Below, piece after piece: positions 8,458 through 16,675 of a stretch of DNA of 64,000 nt (position 1 is the first letter of the stretch; each line of letters begins with the position of its first letter). This stretch comes from Clostridium muellerianum (GTDB lineage: Bacteria > Bacillota > Clostridia > Clostridiales > Clostridiaceae). Under the pieces are notes generated by a model. It was not told where the DNA came from. It saw only the letters and a list, made by a program, of their open reading frames with translations, and searched no databases. The DNA is taken from positions 1 through 64,000 of the forward strand of contig NZ_JABBNI010000008.1 in assembly GCF_012926525.1 (NCBI RefSeq), read 5' to 3'. The position numbers were made by a program, and so were the translations under genes.

Positions 8458-9360
8458 ATGAAAGATATAATTGCGTTTGAAAATGTGTGTAAAATATACA
8501 ATAAGAAGTTTTATGCATTAAATAATGTAAATTTAAAAATTGGAGATGGAATGTTTGGACTTTTAGGTCCTAATGGAGCAGGTAAGAGTACACTTATGAA
8601 AAGTCTTATTACACTTATTATACCAGACAAAGGCAGTATCATGGTGAATGGTTATGACACAAGAACCCATTCGCTGGAGGTTAGAGATATAGTAGGATAC
8701 TTGCCGCAGGATTTTTCAATATATCCTAATTTAACTGCATTTGAATTTTTAGATTATATGGGTCAAATTAATAATATAGGCAGCAAGAAAACTAGAAATA
8801 GAAAGATAGAAGAAGTATTAAATAAGGTAAATCTTTGGGAGGCAAGAAATAAAAAGGTTGGGGGTTTTTCAGGTGGAATGAAGAGAAGACTTGGTATTGC
8901 CAATGCTATATTAAAAGATCCTAAAATTTTAATTGTAGATGAACCAACTGCAGGTCTTGATCCTGAGGAAAGAGTTCGCTTCAGAATGCTTCTTGTAGAG
9001 CTGAGTAAACAAAAATGTGTTATTTTATCAACTCATATTGTTGAGGATATATCAAGTTCTTGTGAAAGAATAGGACTTCTTAATAAAGGTAGTATAGAAT
9101 ATTTAGGATCTCCAATGGATTTTATTCTAGAGGCTAAAGGAAAAGTAAGAGAATTTAAAGTTTTAAGTGATGAAGAAATACTAAAATTAAAGGATAAATA
9201 TGAAGTTATTTCTGTAAAAAGGACATCCTCTGGCAAATTTTTAAGAGTTGTAGGTGAGGATTTTCAAGAGGAGGGTTATGGAATAGATATGGAGCCTAAT
9301 CTAGAGGATGCTTATATGTATTTTATGAAATATGGAAAAGGAGAAAAGAATTATGCTTAA
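8458..9360 (+). CDS. ABC transporter ATP-binding protein
   Basis: 300-residue cytosolic ATPase subunit of an ABC-2 type exporter. Walker A GPNGAGKST (about 37-45), Q-loop YLPQDFSIYPNLTA, signature FSGGMKRRLG, Walker B ILIVDEPTAGLDP and H-loop LSTHIVED are all intact. A C-terminal extension of about 80 residues follows, typical of this exporter subfamily. The stop overlaps the start of the next gene, a membrane subunit, so the two are coupled. It is the first gene behind the ECF-type promoter at 8384, and the RBS TTAGGAGG is strong. The substrate is unknown; envelope-active peptides are a reasonable guess. Confidence 0.93.
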   Translation: MKDIIAFENVCKIYNKKFYALNNVNLKIGDGMFGLLGPNGAGKSTLMKSLITLIIPDKGSIMVNGYDTRTHSLEVRDIVGYLPQDFSIYPNLTAFEFLDYMGQINNIGSKKTRNRKIEEVLNKVNLWEARNKKVGGFSGGMKRRLGIANAILKDPKILIVDEPTAGLDPEERVRFRMLLVELSKQKCVILSTHIVEDISSSCERIGLLNKGSIEYLGSPMDFILEAKGKVREFKVLSDEEILKLKDKYEVISVKRTSSGKFLRVVGEDFQEEGYGIDMEPNLEDAYMYFMKYGKGEKNYA

Positions 9361-10084
9361 ACAGATTTTTGTAATAACAAGACAGGAATTCAAAAGTCTT
9401 TTAAAAAGTTGGATTACAATTATTTGCATTATTGCATTAGTAATAGCACCTATTTTTGTATATAGTCCTATTGAAAGTAAAGAGGTGTGGAATAGTCCAT
9501 ATGCTGCATATCAATGTAATCATGCATTGGTTATTTTAGGCGTTATGGTTATACCTATTATAGTTATGTCAATTTACTATAAGGATGAAATAACGCAAAT
9601 GCCAGTAATAATTTTTTCGCAGCATATTACAGGAAAAATATATGCTGTAGGTAAATTTTTGGGTTCCTACTGCTATTGCTTATTTTTCTGTATTTTAGAA
9701 AATGTAATATGGATGTTAATGCCTTTATATTTTAAACAAGCATTATATTCACCAATTCCGTTTTTTAAATATTTTATGCTTTATTCAGTAACTTCATATT
9801 TAGCAATGACAGCTTTTGCATATTTTATTGACATTATGTTTAATATTAAGCCTTTAACAATATTCATTCCTATGCTTTCATTTTTATCTTTAGGTGGTGA
9901 TAATACTCCTAAAATTAGTTTAATGATATCTGGAATTTATATGGAGAATTTATACGTTGGAAAGGCTCTTTCGTCTGATACGGTAAATCTTATTATTATA
10001 AATAGAAGTTTTATAACAGTATTAGGTATTATATTAATTTTAGCTTCCATATTGAAGTTTTCTACCAAAAAATTTGTGAGATAG
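9353..10084 (+). CDS. ABC-2 type permease
   Basis: 243-residue membrane protein with about six hydrophobic segments (for example WITIICIIALVIAPIFVY, ALVILGVMVIPIIVMSIYY, FLGSYCYCLFFCILENVIWML). It pairs with the ATPase encoded just upstream. I choose ATG 9353, which overlaps the ATPase stop by eight bases and has AAAGGAG 9 bases upstream, over the in-frame ATG at 9332, which lies before that RBS. It is 11 bases ahead of a second permease-like gene. Confidence 0.8.
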   Translation: MLKQIFVITRQEFKSLLKSWITIICIIALVIAPIFVYSPIESKEVWNSPYAAYQCNHALVILGVMVIPIIVMSIYYKDEITQMPVIIFSQHITGKIYAVGKFLGSYCYCLFFCILENVIWMLMPLYFKQALYSPIPFFKYFMLYSVTSYLAMTAFAYFIDIMFNIKPLTIFIPMLSFLSLGGDNTPKISLMISGIYMENLYVGKALSSDTVNLIIINRSFITVLGIILILASILKFSTKKFVR

Positions 10085-10095
10085 AAGGTGATTTT

Positions 10096-11586
10096 ATGAT
10101 TTTAAAATATTATTTAAAACAGCAGCCTAAAATTATGTTTGGAATTGCAGCAGTATTTATGTTAATAGTTTTGGCATTTAATATAAGCAATATGGTTCAA
10201 GAATGGTATATTTTGAGTTCTATAATAGCTCTTTTAACTATTTTTTTTACTGGAAATATTTTTTCAAGTGAAATTGAGAATAAAACGGATTTTCTTATTT
10301 TTACCTCAAGAACTCCAAGATATAAAATATTGATACAAAAGTATTTATCAGCTTGGATTATATGTGAAATTGTAGTTGCTGCTATATATATATCTGCTGT
10401 GATTATGGAATTTGAAAAGTCTTTTTTTGGACTTATGGCTTTAATATTATATTCTACAGTTTTAAGCTTAATAGCGCTTTTATTTAGTAACATTACGGGG
10501 AAAACTCTAGTTGGTTATGGTGCAGCTTTAAGCTTATGGTCTTTGGAGATGATGTTAAATACTAACTGGCATGAAAGTCATCCTCTATTAGCACTTAATA
10601 TAAATTTACTGGAAAAGTCTGTTCAAGTTTGGTCAAATATATTATTTATGATTGTGCTAATATTAGTACTTGTTATTTTAAATCTTTTCCTTGTAAGTAA
10701 AGGTGAACATTTAAGAAAAAATCTTGTATATAAAGGCACATCAATTGTAATAATAATCTCTTTAATTTGTTTGTTTTCATATAATTATTTTTTCTTAAAA
10801 TTAGAGTTTTGGAATGATAACAATTGGAAGGTGTTAAAGGAAGAAAATATTATTTTACACTATAAAAATTTAGATAATAAACGTGGGGCAGAATTATTAA
10901 GAATATGCAGTGCAGAAGTAGCAAGTCTTGAAAATATGTATCATGAAAATATATGCTTTAGTGAATTTTACACATTTAATGTAAAAGATAAAATCTCTTT
11001 AAAAAAGGGGTACATGAATAATGCATATGTAATGCCTATAAAATCTTTAAAATCTTTTAATAGTGTTGATTATCACGGAGAATATTGGTATCAAAGTGTA
11101 AGCAGAATTTTAATGGAGCCAGTATTTAAAAACATTAAGAACACTAATGAAAATGAAATATTAAAAGATGCCTGGGAAAATTACATTTACTTTTCATATA
11201 TAAACCATAATATAGAAAATAAGCTAAAGGAAAATATTATGCTTGTTCAGCCAATTTATTATAGCAAAGGAGATTATGCAAAAGGATTAGAAGATGATTT
11301 TAATAGCGTTAAAGAAAGTGAAAAAGAAAAACACAGTATTCACAGTTTGGGTACCATGTCCCGGGTTTTATTGTATAAACTAGACAAGGAAAATCATGAA
11401 GATATGATAAAGTTATTAAAGGATATACAGAACAGTAAAAAAAGTCTTTCCTATAACGATATACAAAATATTATAAAGAAGTACTATAAGAGCAATTCTG
11501 TAAATGAAGTTCTTAAAATTTATAATGAAGTTAAAATTTATCATGAAAAGTATTATAATAACAAAGGAGTAGTAGTTGAATCTTAA
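10096..11586 (+). CDS. ABC-2 permease fused to a degenerate M1-peptidase-like domain
   Basis: 496 residues. The N-terminal half (about 1-240) has six or so membrane segments. Residues about 245-496 form a soluble domain preceded by FSYNYFFLKLEFW. This layout matches known ABC permease/M1-family aminopeptidase fusions. However, where the zinc motif HExxH would be expected I read WYQSVSRILMEPVF, followed about 20 residues later by DAWENY, reminiscent of the third ligand region. The peptidase domain therefore looks catalytically dead and may bind rather than cleave a peptide (inference). It lies 11 bases after the smaller permease and 18 before the second ATPase. Confidence 0.7.
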   Translation: MILKYYLKQQPKIMFGIAAVFMLIVLAFNISNMVQEWYILSSIIALLTIFFTGNIFSSEIENKTDFLIFTSRTPRYKILIQKYLSAWIICEIVVAAIYISAVIMEFEKSFFGLMALILYSTVLSLIALLFSNITGKTLVGYGAALSLWSLEMMLNTNWHESHPLLALNINLLEKSVQVWSNILFMIVLILVLVILNLFLVSKGEHLRKNLVYKGTSIVIIISLICLFSYNYFFLKLEFWNDNNWKVLKEENIILHYKNLDNKRGAELLRICSAEVASLENMYHENICFSEFYTFNVKDKISLKKGYMNNAYVMPIKSLKSFNSVDYHGEYWYQSVSRILMEPVFKNIKNTNENEILKDAWENYIYFSYINHNIENKLKENIMLVQPIYYSKGDYAKGLEDDFNSVKESEKEKHSIHSLGTMSRVLLYKLDKENHEDMIKLLKDIQNSKKSLSYNDIQNIIKKYYKSNSVNEVLKIYNEVKIYHEKYYNNKGVVVES

Positions 11587-11604
11587 TATACAGGAAGTGA
11601 TAAA

Positions 11605-12471
11605 GTGGAAATTGAAATAAAAAATCTTAATAAGAATTATGGTAAAAAGGCTGCTTTAAATAATATATCCTTAACATTAAAAAATGGTATTACAGGAATT
11701 TTAGCACCTAATGGAGCTGGTAAAACTACGCTTCTTAGAATTTTAGCTACTATAAGTGCTACAAACAGTGGAAATATATTTTTTAATGGAAAAGATATAT
11801 TTGAAATGGGAAAAGGTTATAGAGATATAATAGGATATTTACCTCAGGATTTTGGGGTATATCCTAATCAAACTGCAGAGAAGTTTTTGAGGTATTTTGC
11901 TGTTTTAAAGGGAATAAGTAAAGAAAAAATGGATTATAGAATAGATGAAATTTTGGACATTGTATCTCTTTCACATGTGAAGAAAAAGAAATTAAAGACA
12001 TTTTCAGGAGGTATGAAAAAGAGAATAGGAATTGCACAAGCGCTTTTAAATGATCCTAAAATATTAATATTGGATGAGCCTACAGCTTCTCTAGATCCAG
12101 ATGAGAGAATAAAATTTAGAGATTTTTTAATTACAATAAGCAAAAGCAGATTGGTTATTTTATCAACTCACATTGTATCAGATTTAGAAGCAGCAGCTAC
12201 AGATATAGTATTTATGAGAGAAGGAGAAATTATTTCACATATATCACCTGAAGAAGCTTTATCAGAATTAGAAGGTAAAGTTTATGAAGTATTGACAAGT
12301 TTGGAAATGGTACCAGAATTGAAAAAGAAATATATCGTAAGTCACAGCATGAACAAAAAAGATGGTATAGCAGTTAGAATATTAGGTGAGAAACCAGAAG
12401 AAAAGTCAACAATAGTGGAGCCTAACTTAGAGGACGTTTATACTTATTATTATAAAGTGAAACTTTTTTAG
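11605..12471 (+). CDS. ABC transporter ATP-binding protein
   Basis: 288-residue ATPase, second of two paralogues in the island. Walker A APNGAGKTT, Q-loop YLPQDFGVYPNQTA, signature FSGGMKKRIG, Walker B ILILDEPTASLDP and H-loop LSTHIVSD are all present. The residue before PNGAGK is Ala rather than Gly. Start GTG 11605 has AGGAAGTG about 8 bases upstream. It shares the VEPNLEDVY C-terminal end with the first ATPase (MEPNLEDAY), indicating gene duplication. It probably energises the permease(s) on either side. Confidence 0.93.
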   Translation: MEIEIKNLNKNYGKKAALNNISLTLKNGITGILAPNGAGKTTLLRILATISATNSGNIFFNGKDIFEMGKGYRDIIGYLPQDFGVYPNQTAEKFLRYFAVLKGISKEKMDYRIDEILDIVSLSHVKKKKLKTFSGGMKKRIGIAQALLNDPKILILDEPTASLDPDERIKFRDFLITISKSRLVILSTHIVSDLEAAATDIVFMREGEIISHISPEEALSELEGKVYEVLTSLEMVPELKKKYIVSHSMNKKDGIAVRILGEKPEEKSTIVEPNLEDVYTYYYKVKLF

Positions 12472-12487
12472 ATAATTATGAAATTAA

Positions 12488-12567
12488 GGCATTCTTAGAA
12501 GAACTTATCCAGTGGCATACCAGCCGTTAGATATAACCTAAAGGGATGGTTGCCATCAGATAAATAG
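12488..12567 (-). repeat. R2 repeat, copy A (stem part only)
   Basis: TTCTTAGAAGAACTTATCC, then a stem (TGGCA pairing with TGCCA) and CAGATAA. On the reverse strand it aligns with the stem parts of the copies at 15251-15326 and 43317-43390. The second, larger palindrome of the family is missing here. It fills the gap between two genes of the ABC island. Confidence 0.65.
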
Positions 12568-12587
12568 TTTAAATTAGGAGAAATACA

Positions 12588-13574
12588 ATGTTTTTAAGTG
12601 TATATAAAGCTGAACTCTATAAAATAATAACATCTTACAGATTTAAAATAGCTTTGGTAGGAATACTTATGTTGTCTACTTATAATATTTTAAGTGAGTA
12701 TAAAAAATTTCCAAATTACAACTCTATATATGAGGTTAATAAGAAGGCATATAGTACTAAAATTGATGATTATAAAAAAAATTTAGAGGAATTAAATAAT
12801 GGAGTTCATTCAGCGTTTTATGATAATGCTACGCCTAATGAATTGAAAACGGAGAAGTATATAGATAAGTTTTATTTACAGTTTTATGAAAATCATAAAA
12901 TTCCATCACTTAAAAAAGACTTTTCCTGTGGATTATATAAGTGTATTTTCGATTATTATTACTGGCTTCCTATAATATTTTTATTTTGCTGTGATATTGT
13001 ATGTATTGAAAGAAGAAAAAATATTATAGAAATGCAGTTTTCTTCATATACAAGTAGACAAACTTTATATCATTCAAAGTATATGGCTATATTAACAGCT
13101 ATGGGCTTGATATTTCTTTCTAATTTATTATTTTCTTTTATTTTCAGTGGGTGCCTAATGGGATTTTCCGATTTATCTGGCTCTATGAGATCTATATTAG
13201 AGTATGGAACTGCAGTTGTAGAGAGAAGTATAAAGGAATTATTGTTATTAAAGATTGCTTTTGCATTTATAATTTGTGCATCAGCAGCAGTAATGTTTAT
13301 TTTTATTTCAACAGTTGCTAGAGATGCTGTAACTTCTTATATAATAGGAGCACTAATGGTAATTAATGCTGCTGATTTTTATTTTACTATAGAAAATGGC
13401 ATAGGAATTTCAAAATACTTTTTCATTTCATTTTATTATGTAAGTGAAGGATATATAAGAGGAGAACCTACCTATGATATAAAAATTGGATTAGCAACTT
13501 TTTTAGTTCAAAATGTTATTTTATATTTATTAGGAGTTCACATTTATAAAAGTATAGAATCGGGAGGCAATTGA
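12588..13574 (+). CDS. ABC-2 family membrane protein
   Basis: 328 residues. A first membrane segment (about 18-35, FKIALVGILMLSTYNIL) is followed by a ~90-residue extracytoplasmic loop, then about five more membrane segments (WLPIIFLFCCDIVCI, YMAILTAMGLIFLSNLLFSFIF, IAFAFIICASAAVMFIFISTV, and others). The layout is that of ABC-2 permeases of the lantibiotic-immunity or bacitracin-resistance sort, although no residue motif identifies a substrate. It follows the second ATPase with an R2 element between. TAGGAG lies upstream of the ATG. Confidence 0.7.
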   Translation: MFLSVYKAELYKIITSYRFKIALVGILMLSTYNILSEYKKFPNYNSIYEVNKKAYSTKIDDYKKNLEELNNGVHSAFYDNATPNELKTEKYIDKFYLQFYENHKIPSLKKDFSCGLYKCIFDYYYWLPIIFLFCCDIVCIERRKNIIEMQFSSYTSRQTLYHSKYMAILTAMGLIFLSNLLFSFIFSGCLMGFSDLSGSMRSILEYGTAVVERSIKELLLLKIAFAFIICASAAVMFIFISTVARDAVTSYIIGALMVINAADFYFTIENGIGISKYFFISFYYVSEGYIRGEPTYDIKIGLATFLVQNVILYLLGVHIYKSIESGGN

Positions 13575-13683
13575 TTTATATATGATATAAAATTAACAAG
13601 CTCATAAATTTTATGATGCCATTGGATTAAAAGTAAAAAGTACACATATGGAGTTTAAATTAGATGAAATTTAATATACATAA

Positions 13684-13747
13684 GAAAGGAAGTGAGTTTT
13701 AGTGAGGGGGTTGTATTTGGGTATTCAATCACTAAAAATAAATTATG
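13684..13747 (+). promoter_or_regulatory. Hairpin between Shine-Dalgarno and start codon of the second sigma gene
   Basis: AAAGGAAGTGA (13685-13695), a strong match to the anti-SD, lies about 50 bases before the ATG at 13745. Between them TTTTAGTGA (13697-13705) pairs with TCACTAAAA (13729-13737), leaving AATAAATT before the ATG. No other SD is near the ATG. Folding would bring the SD to about 12 unpaired bases from the start. The same arrangement precedes proC at 26772-26837. Confidence 0.6.
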
Positions 13748-14308
13748 GATTCTATAAGTGATGAGGAGTTATTTGAGGGAGTTAAAGCTGGAAAAAAGCA
13801 AAATATGGAATGTATTGTAGGTCGTTATTATAAAATTATTTTTAGATATATATACAACAAAATAAGTGACTATCATATGGCACAAGATTTATGTCAGGAA
13901 GTGTTTTGCAAGATTTATGAAAAAAGAAAAAATTATTCAAGAGAATATTTATTTAAGCCTTGGCTATATAAAATTGCATATAACTCTATTATTGATTACA
14001 CTAGAGGAAAAACTTATAAGAATAGAAATAAAGTTATGGCTTTAGATGAGAATATAAAAGAAAAAACTAATGTTATTGAGTATAAACTTTTTAATAACAA
14101 TATAGATGATATGCTTGAAGGGCTTAGTGATGCACAAAAGGAAGTAGTTAGGCTTAGATTTTGTGAGCAGTTATCCATTGAGGATATTGCCATTATTACG
14201 GATAATAACATAAATACAGTAAAAAGTAGATTATATCAAGGTATAAAGTTGATAAAGAGCAGACTGAATAAAGTAGGAGGTGGTTTAGATGAAGCAAAAT
14301 CTCAATAA
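13745..14308 (+). CDS. ECF sigma-70 family factor
   Basis: 187 residues: region 2 (DYHMAQDLCQEVFCKIYEKR, FKPWLYKIAYNSIIDYTRG) and region 4 (LSDAQKEVVRLRFCEQLSIEDIAIITDNNINTVKSRLYQGIKLIKSRL). It differs clearly from the sigma factor at 7750-8283. The stop overlaps the downstream membrane protein by 20 bases, the usual layout of a sigma/anti-sigma pair. Its initiation region has the unusual hairpin between SD and ATG. It closes the ABC island and may drive the same or a second set of export genes. Confidence 0.9.
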   Translation: MDSISDEELFEGVKAGKKQNMECIVGRYYKIIFRYIYNKISDYHMAQDLCQEVFCKIYEKRKNYSREYLFKPWLYKIAYNSIIDYTRGKTYKNRNKVMALDENIKEKTNVIEYKLFNNNIDDMLEGLSDAQKEVVRLRFCEQLSIEDIAIITDNNINTVKSRLYQGIKLIKSRLNKVGGGLDEAKSQ

Positions 14309-15155
14309 GGATATTTTAAAAGATATAGAGCATGAAAATGCAGATGAAGAAATAAGTTTACAGGATATTGAGGATATTGAAGCTTTTTTTAGTACACAGC
14401 CTGAAATAGAACCACCAAAAAACTTGTTTAATAATATAATGGAGGCAGTAGAGCTTAAGTATGAAGAAGAAAATGTTCAAGTAGAAACACATAGTAAGGA
14501 AAATGCATGTATCAGCATAAAAAAATTGCTGTTTAATATAAGACATCAAAGTTCACTTCTTGATGCAAGATTTTGGCTAGCTTCATTTATTATTTTGGTA
14601 TTAGGATATTTTATTTTAAGATATCCTCAAGGATTTACATTTATGCTTATAGCACCTACAGCTTCAGTGTTATCTACATACTATTTGTATAGGGGTAGTT
14701 ATTATAATGTGTTTGAAATGGAAATGGCTTGTAAATATTCATTATATGAAATTACATTAGCAAGAACTGTTATAATACTTGTATATAACATAGCTTTTGT
14801 AACTGTTATGGCAGTTATTAATTATACAATGTGGCATGTTAGCATGTGGACTTTTTTAATTTTAACCTGGCTTTCTCCACTTTTAATATCCTATTGTATT
14901 GCACTTTACTTTTTTTATAAAAAGGGATTAATTCATAGTATTATAGCAAATATAAGTGCTTGGTTTATATATGCTATATCCATTAAAGTTTTTTCGAAAA
15001 TTAATTATAATAATGGAGATTTTGAAAAAATAATTCAAATGTATAATAATTTAAATTATGTTATTGTAAATTTAATCTTGATTTTAATTTCAGGTATTAT
15101 GCTTTATAATATATTGAAAAGTATGAAAAAAATCTATGGATCAAGTGATTCTTAG
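14289..15155 (+). CDS. Membrane protein, probable anti-sigma factor
   Basis: 288 residues. The N-terminal ~85 are acidic and soluble, without the HxxxCxxC zinc motif of classical anti-sigma domains. About six membrane segments follow (FWLASFIILVLGYFIL, FMLIAPTASVLSTYYLY, TVIILVYNIAFVTVMAVI, FLILTWLSPLLISYCIALYFF, and others). Overlap with the sigma gene and the soluble N-terminus suggest it holds that sigma factor at the membrane; this is inference from position. AGGAGG lies upstream of ATG 14289. Its stop codon TAG (15153-15155) lies inside the left end of R2 copy B, so the insertion may have altered the original C-terminus. Confidence 0.65.
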   Translation: MKQNLNKDILKDIEHENADEEISLQDIEDIEAFFSTQPEIEPPKNLFNNIMEAVELKYEEENVQVETHSKENACISIKKLLFNIRHQSSLLDARFWLASFIILVLGYFILRYPQGFTFMLIAPTASVLSTYYLYRGSYYNVFEMEMACKYSLYEITLARTVIILVYNIAFVTVMAVINYTMWHVSMWTFLILTWLSPLLISYCIALYFFYKKGLIHSIIANISAWFIYAISIKVFSKINYNNGDFEKIIQMYNNLNYVIVNLILILISGIMLYNILKSMKKIYGSSDS

Positions 15156-15326
15156 ACTCAGATAGAGTTTGCCTGTGAGGAATACCTCTTACATGAGCAA
15201 GCTTGTAAAATGCCATTTAGACATTTAACCCATCTGAGTCTTAGAAGAACTTATCCAGGCGCGTAGCAGTGCTTATTCCCCCATTTGAAGAAGGTGGGGG
15301 GATTAGCAATGGTAGCGATCGGATAA
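15149..15326 (-). repeat. R2 repeat, copy B (palindrome plus stem)
   Basis: TTCTTAGACTCAGAT at 15149 is mirrored by ATCTGAGTCTTAGAAGAA ending at 15249. Next comes a second hairpin closed by TTATCC (15251-15256) and GGATAA (15321-15326), with a CCCCC/GGGGG inner stem. On the reverse strand the interior (CTAAATGGCATTTTA, then GGTATTCCTCA) matches copy C at 34157-34256. Confidence 0.75.
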
Positions 15327-15351
15327 AATCACTTAAGGAGGAGAGGATATT

Positions 15352-15948
15352 ATGGATAACAGAGAGTTTTTTAACAACATAGCAGAAAAGTGGGACAGCA
15401 TGTGTTGTCATCCAGAAGAAAAAGTTAATCATGTTTTTGACAAAATTAAGTTAGAAAAAGGAAACTATGTTCTTGATATAGGAAGTGGTACAGGCATAAT
15501 TATACCTTATATCGAAAAAGAAATTGGTGAAGGTGGAAAACTGGTAGCTTTAGATTTGTCCGAAAAAATGATAGAAGTATCCAAGAAAAAGAATGATTAT
15601 AAAAATTTGAGTTTTCATGTGGGAGACTTTAATCTTTATAATCCTTCGGAAAAATATGATTGTATAATAGCTTATTCATGCTATCCTCACTTTAATGATA
15701 GAGAGGCTTTTTTTAAAAAAGCCAATTTTCTTCTTAAGAAATATGGAAAAGTAGTTATTGCTCATATTGAAAGTAGGCAAAAAATAAACAGTAGACATAA
15801 TGACATAGAAGAGCATATTCATTCTAATGATCTTGTGGAAGTAAATGAAACTTCTAATGTGATGAAAAAGTTTGGATTTGATACAATGTATACTGAAGAT
15901 AATAAAGAATACTACATATGTATTGGGAAAAAATCAAGAGAAGTTTGA
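15352..15948 (+). CDS. Class I SAM-dependent methyltransferase
   Basis: 198 residues with a Rossmann-type methyltransferase core: motif I VLDIGSGTGIIIPYI (about 40-54), acidic motif II LVALDLSEKMIEV, motif III HVGDFNLY and a motif IV/post segment YDCIIAYSCYPHFNDREAFFKKA. The N-terminal FFNNIAEKWD resembles UbiE/COQ5-like and arsenite-type methyltransferases, but nothing fixes the substrate. It sits 25 bases behind the R2 element, with AAGGAGG upstream of the ATG, and is followed by its own terminator, so it is probably a single-gene transcript. Confidence 0.88.
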   Translation: MDNREFFNNIAEKWDSMCCHPEEKVNHVFDKIKLEKGNYVLDIGSGTGIIIPYIEKEIGEGGKLVALDLSEKMIEVSKKKNDYKNLSFHVGDFNLYNPSEKYDCIIAYSCYPHFNDREAFFKKANFLLKKYGKVVIAHIESRQKINSRHNDIEEHIHSNDLVEVNETSNVMKKFGFDTMYTEDNKEYYICIGKKSREV

Positions 15949-16023
15949 TTTAAAGTATAATTTGTAACATACAATTTATTATAAATCAATAAGTTGTTAT
16001 ATTATGAGGTTAATGGCAATGGA

Positions 16024-16068
16024 CAAAAAATACTGTGTACTAATTTTACTAGTGCACAGTATTTTTTT
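16024..16068 (+). terminator. Intrinsic terminator of the methyltransferase gene
   Basis: AAAAAATACTGTG pairs with CACAGTATTTTTT. An inner CTA/TAG helix extends it, and a run of T follows. Confidence 0.85.
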
Positions 16069-16075
16069 GTATATT

Positions 16076-16425
16076 CTCAGCTTCAGTAGTTTAAGAATAA
16101 TGAGATACAAAGTGCAGTGAAAGTTTTGATTTTAACGTTTACTACGTGATATAGGATAAGCGTTTATTCACTGCTAAATGTTTTCAATTAGTCTAAAGCT
16201 CAAAGTTTATGAAAACCTAAGAACTTTGCCAAACTCGGTTCCCTCAAACAAGGCTAAAGTTCTAAGGTTTTCCTTAACGTTTCGCTAAGACTAATAAGAA
16301 AACAATTTAGCTAATGTGAATAAACGCTTATCCTATATCCCTACGTAAAAGTTAAAATCAAAACTAGTAACTTCAGTTGTACATGTAATTATTGATAATT
16401 TTATAATTTAGATCTTAAAAATTAG
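16076..16425 (+). repeat. R1 palindromic repeat, copy 2 (complete)
   Basis: About 350 bp that folds on itself. ATATAGGATAAGCGTTTATT (from 16149) has an exact 23-bp inverted partner at 16316-16338. An inner stem, AACCTAAGAACTTTGCC with GGCTAAAGTTCTAAGGTT (16217-16273), closes an apical loop containing CTCGGTTCCCTC. The reverse complement matches 53207-53568 along its length, including the outer ends. No ORF is present. It begins 8 bases after a terminator. Confidence 0.85.
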
Positions 16426-16583
16426 GGCGAATGCTGCTATTTTATTATACTAAATTTAAAACAGATTATTTTTTATTTTAACTAATAGATACTATTTACT
16501 GCTTTTACAAGATGTGCTTTAAGTTATATTTAAATGTGTGAATACTTTATTTGATAACTTTATAGAAATATTTTACATAAACT

Positions 16584-16656
16584 ACTTGATAATATAAAGT
16601 ACATAGTGATACAATATAAATAACTTAATAATATAAAGTACTTGATTAAATAAAGT
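16584..16656 (+). promoter_or_regulatory. Promoter with three tandem dyads upstream of padR
   Basis: TTGATA (16586-16591), 18-base spacer, TACAAT (16610-16615). Three 17-bp dyads of form ACTT-N8-AAAGT lie at 16584-16600, 16623-16639 and 16640-16656. The first covers the -35 box and the others lie just downstream of the start region, a layout fit for autorepression by the PadR protein. Confidence 0.65.
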
Positions 16657-16675
16657 AAGTTATAAAGGGGGTAAA

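Noticed and set aside
12488-12567. R2 elements as a riboswitch class
   Set aside because: They occur in both orientations relative to the downstream gene and precede functionally unrelated genes; none ends in a clear expression-platform terminator.
13664-13702. A 12-codon ORF (MKFNIHKKGSEF) overlapping the SD of the second sigma gene, as a leader peptide
   Set aside because: The proC copy of the same module has no matching start codon, so the peptide is not a shared part of the arrangement; the conserved features are the SD, the stem and the ATG context.
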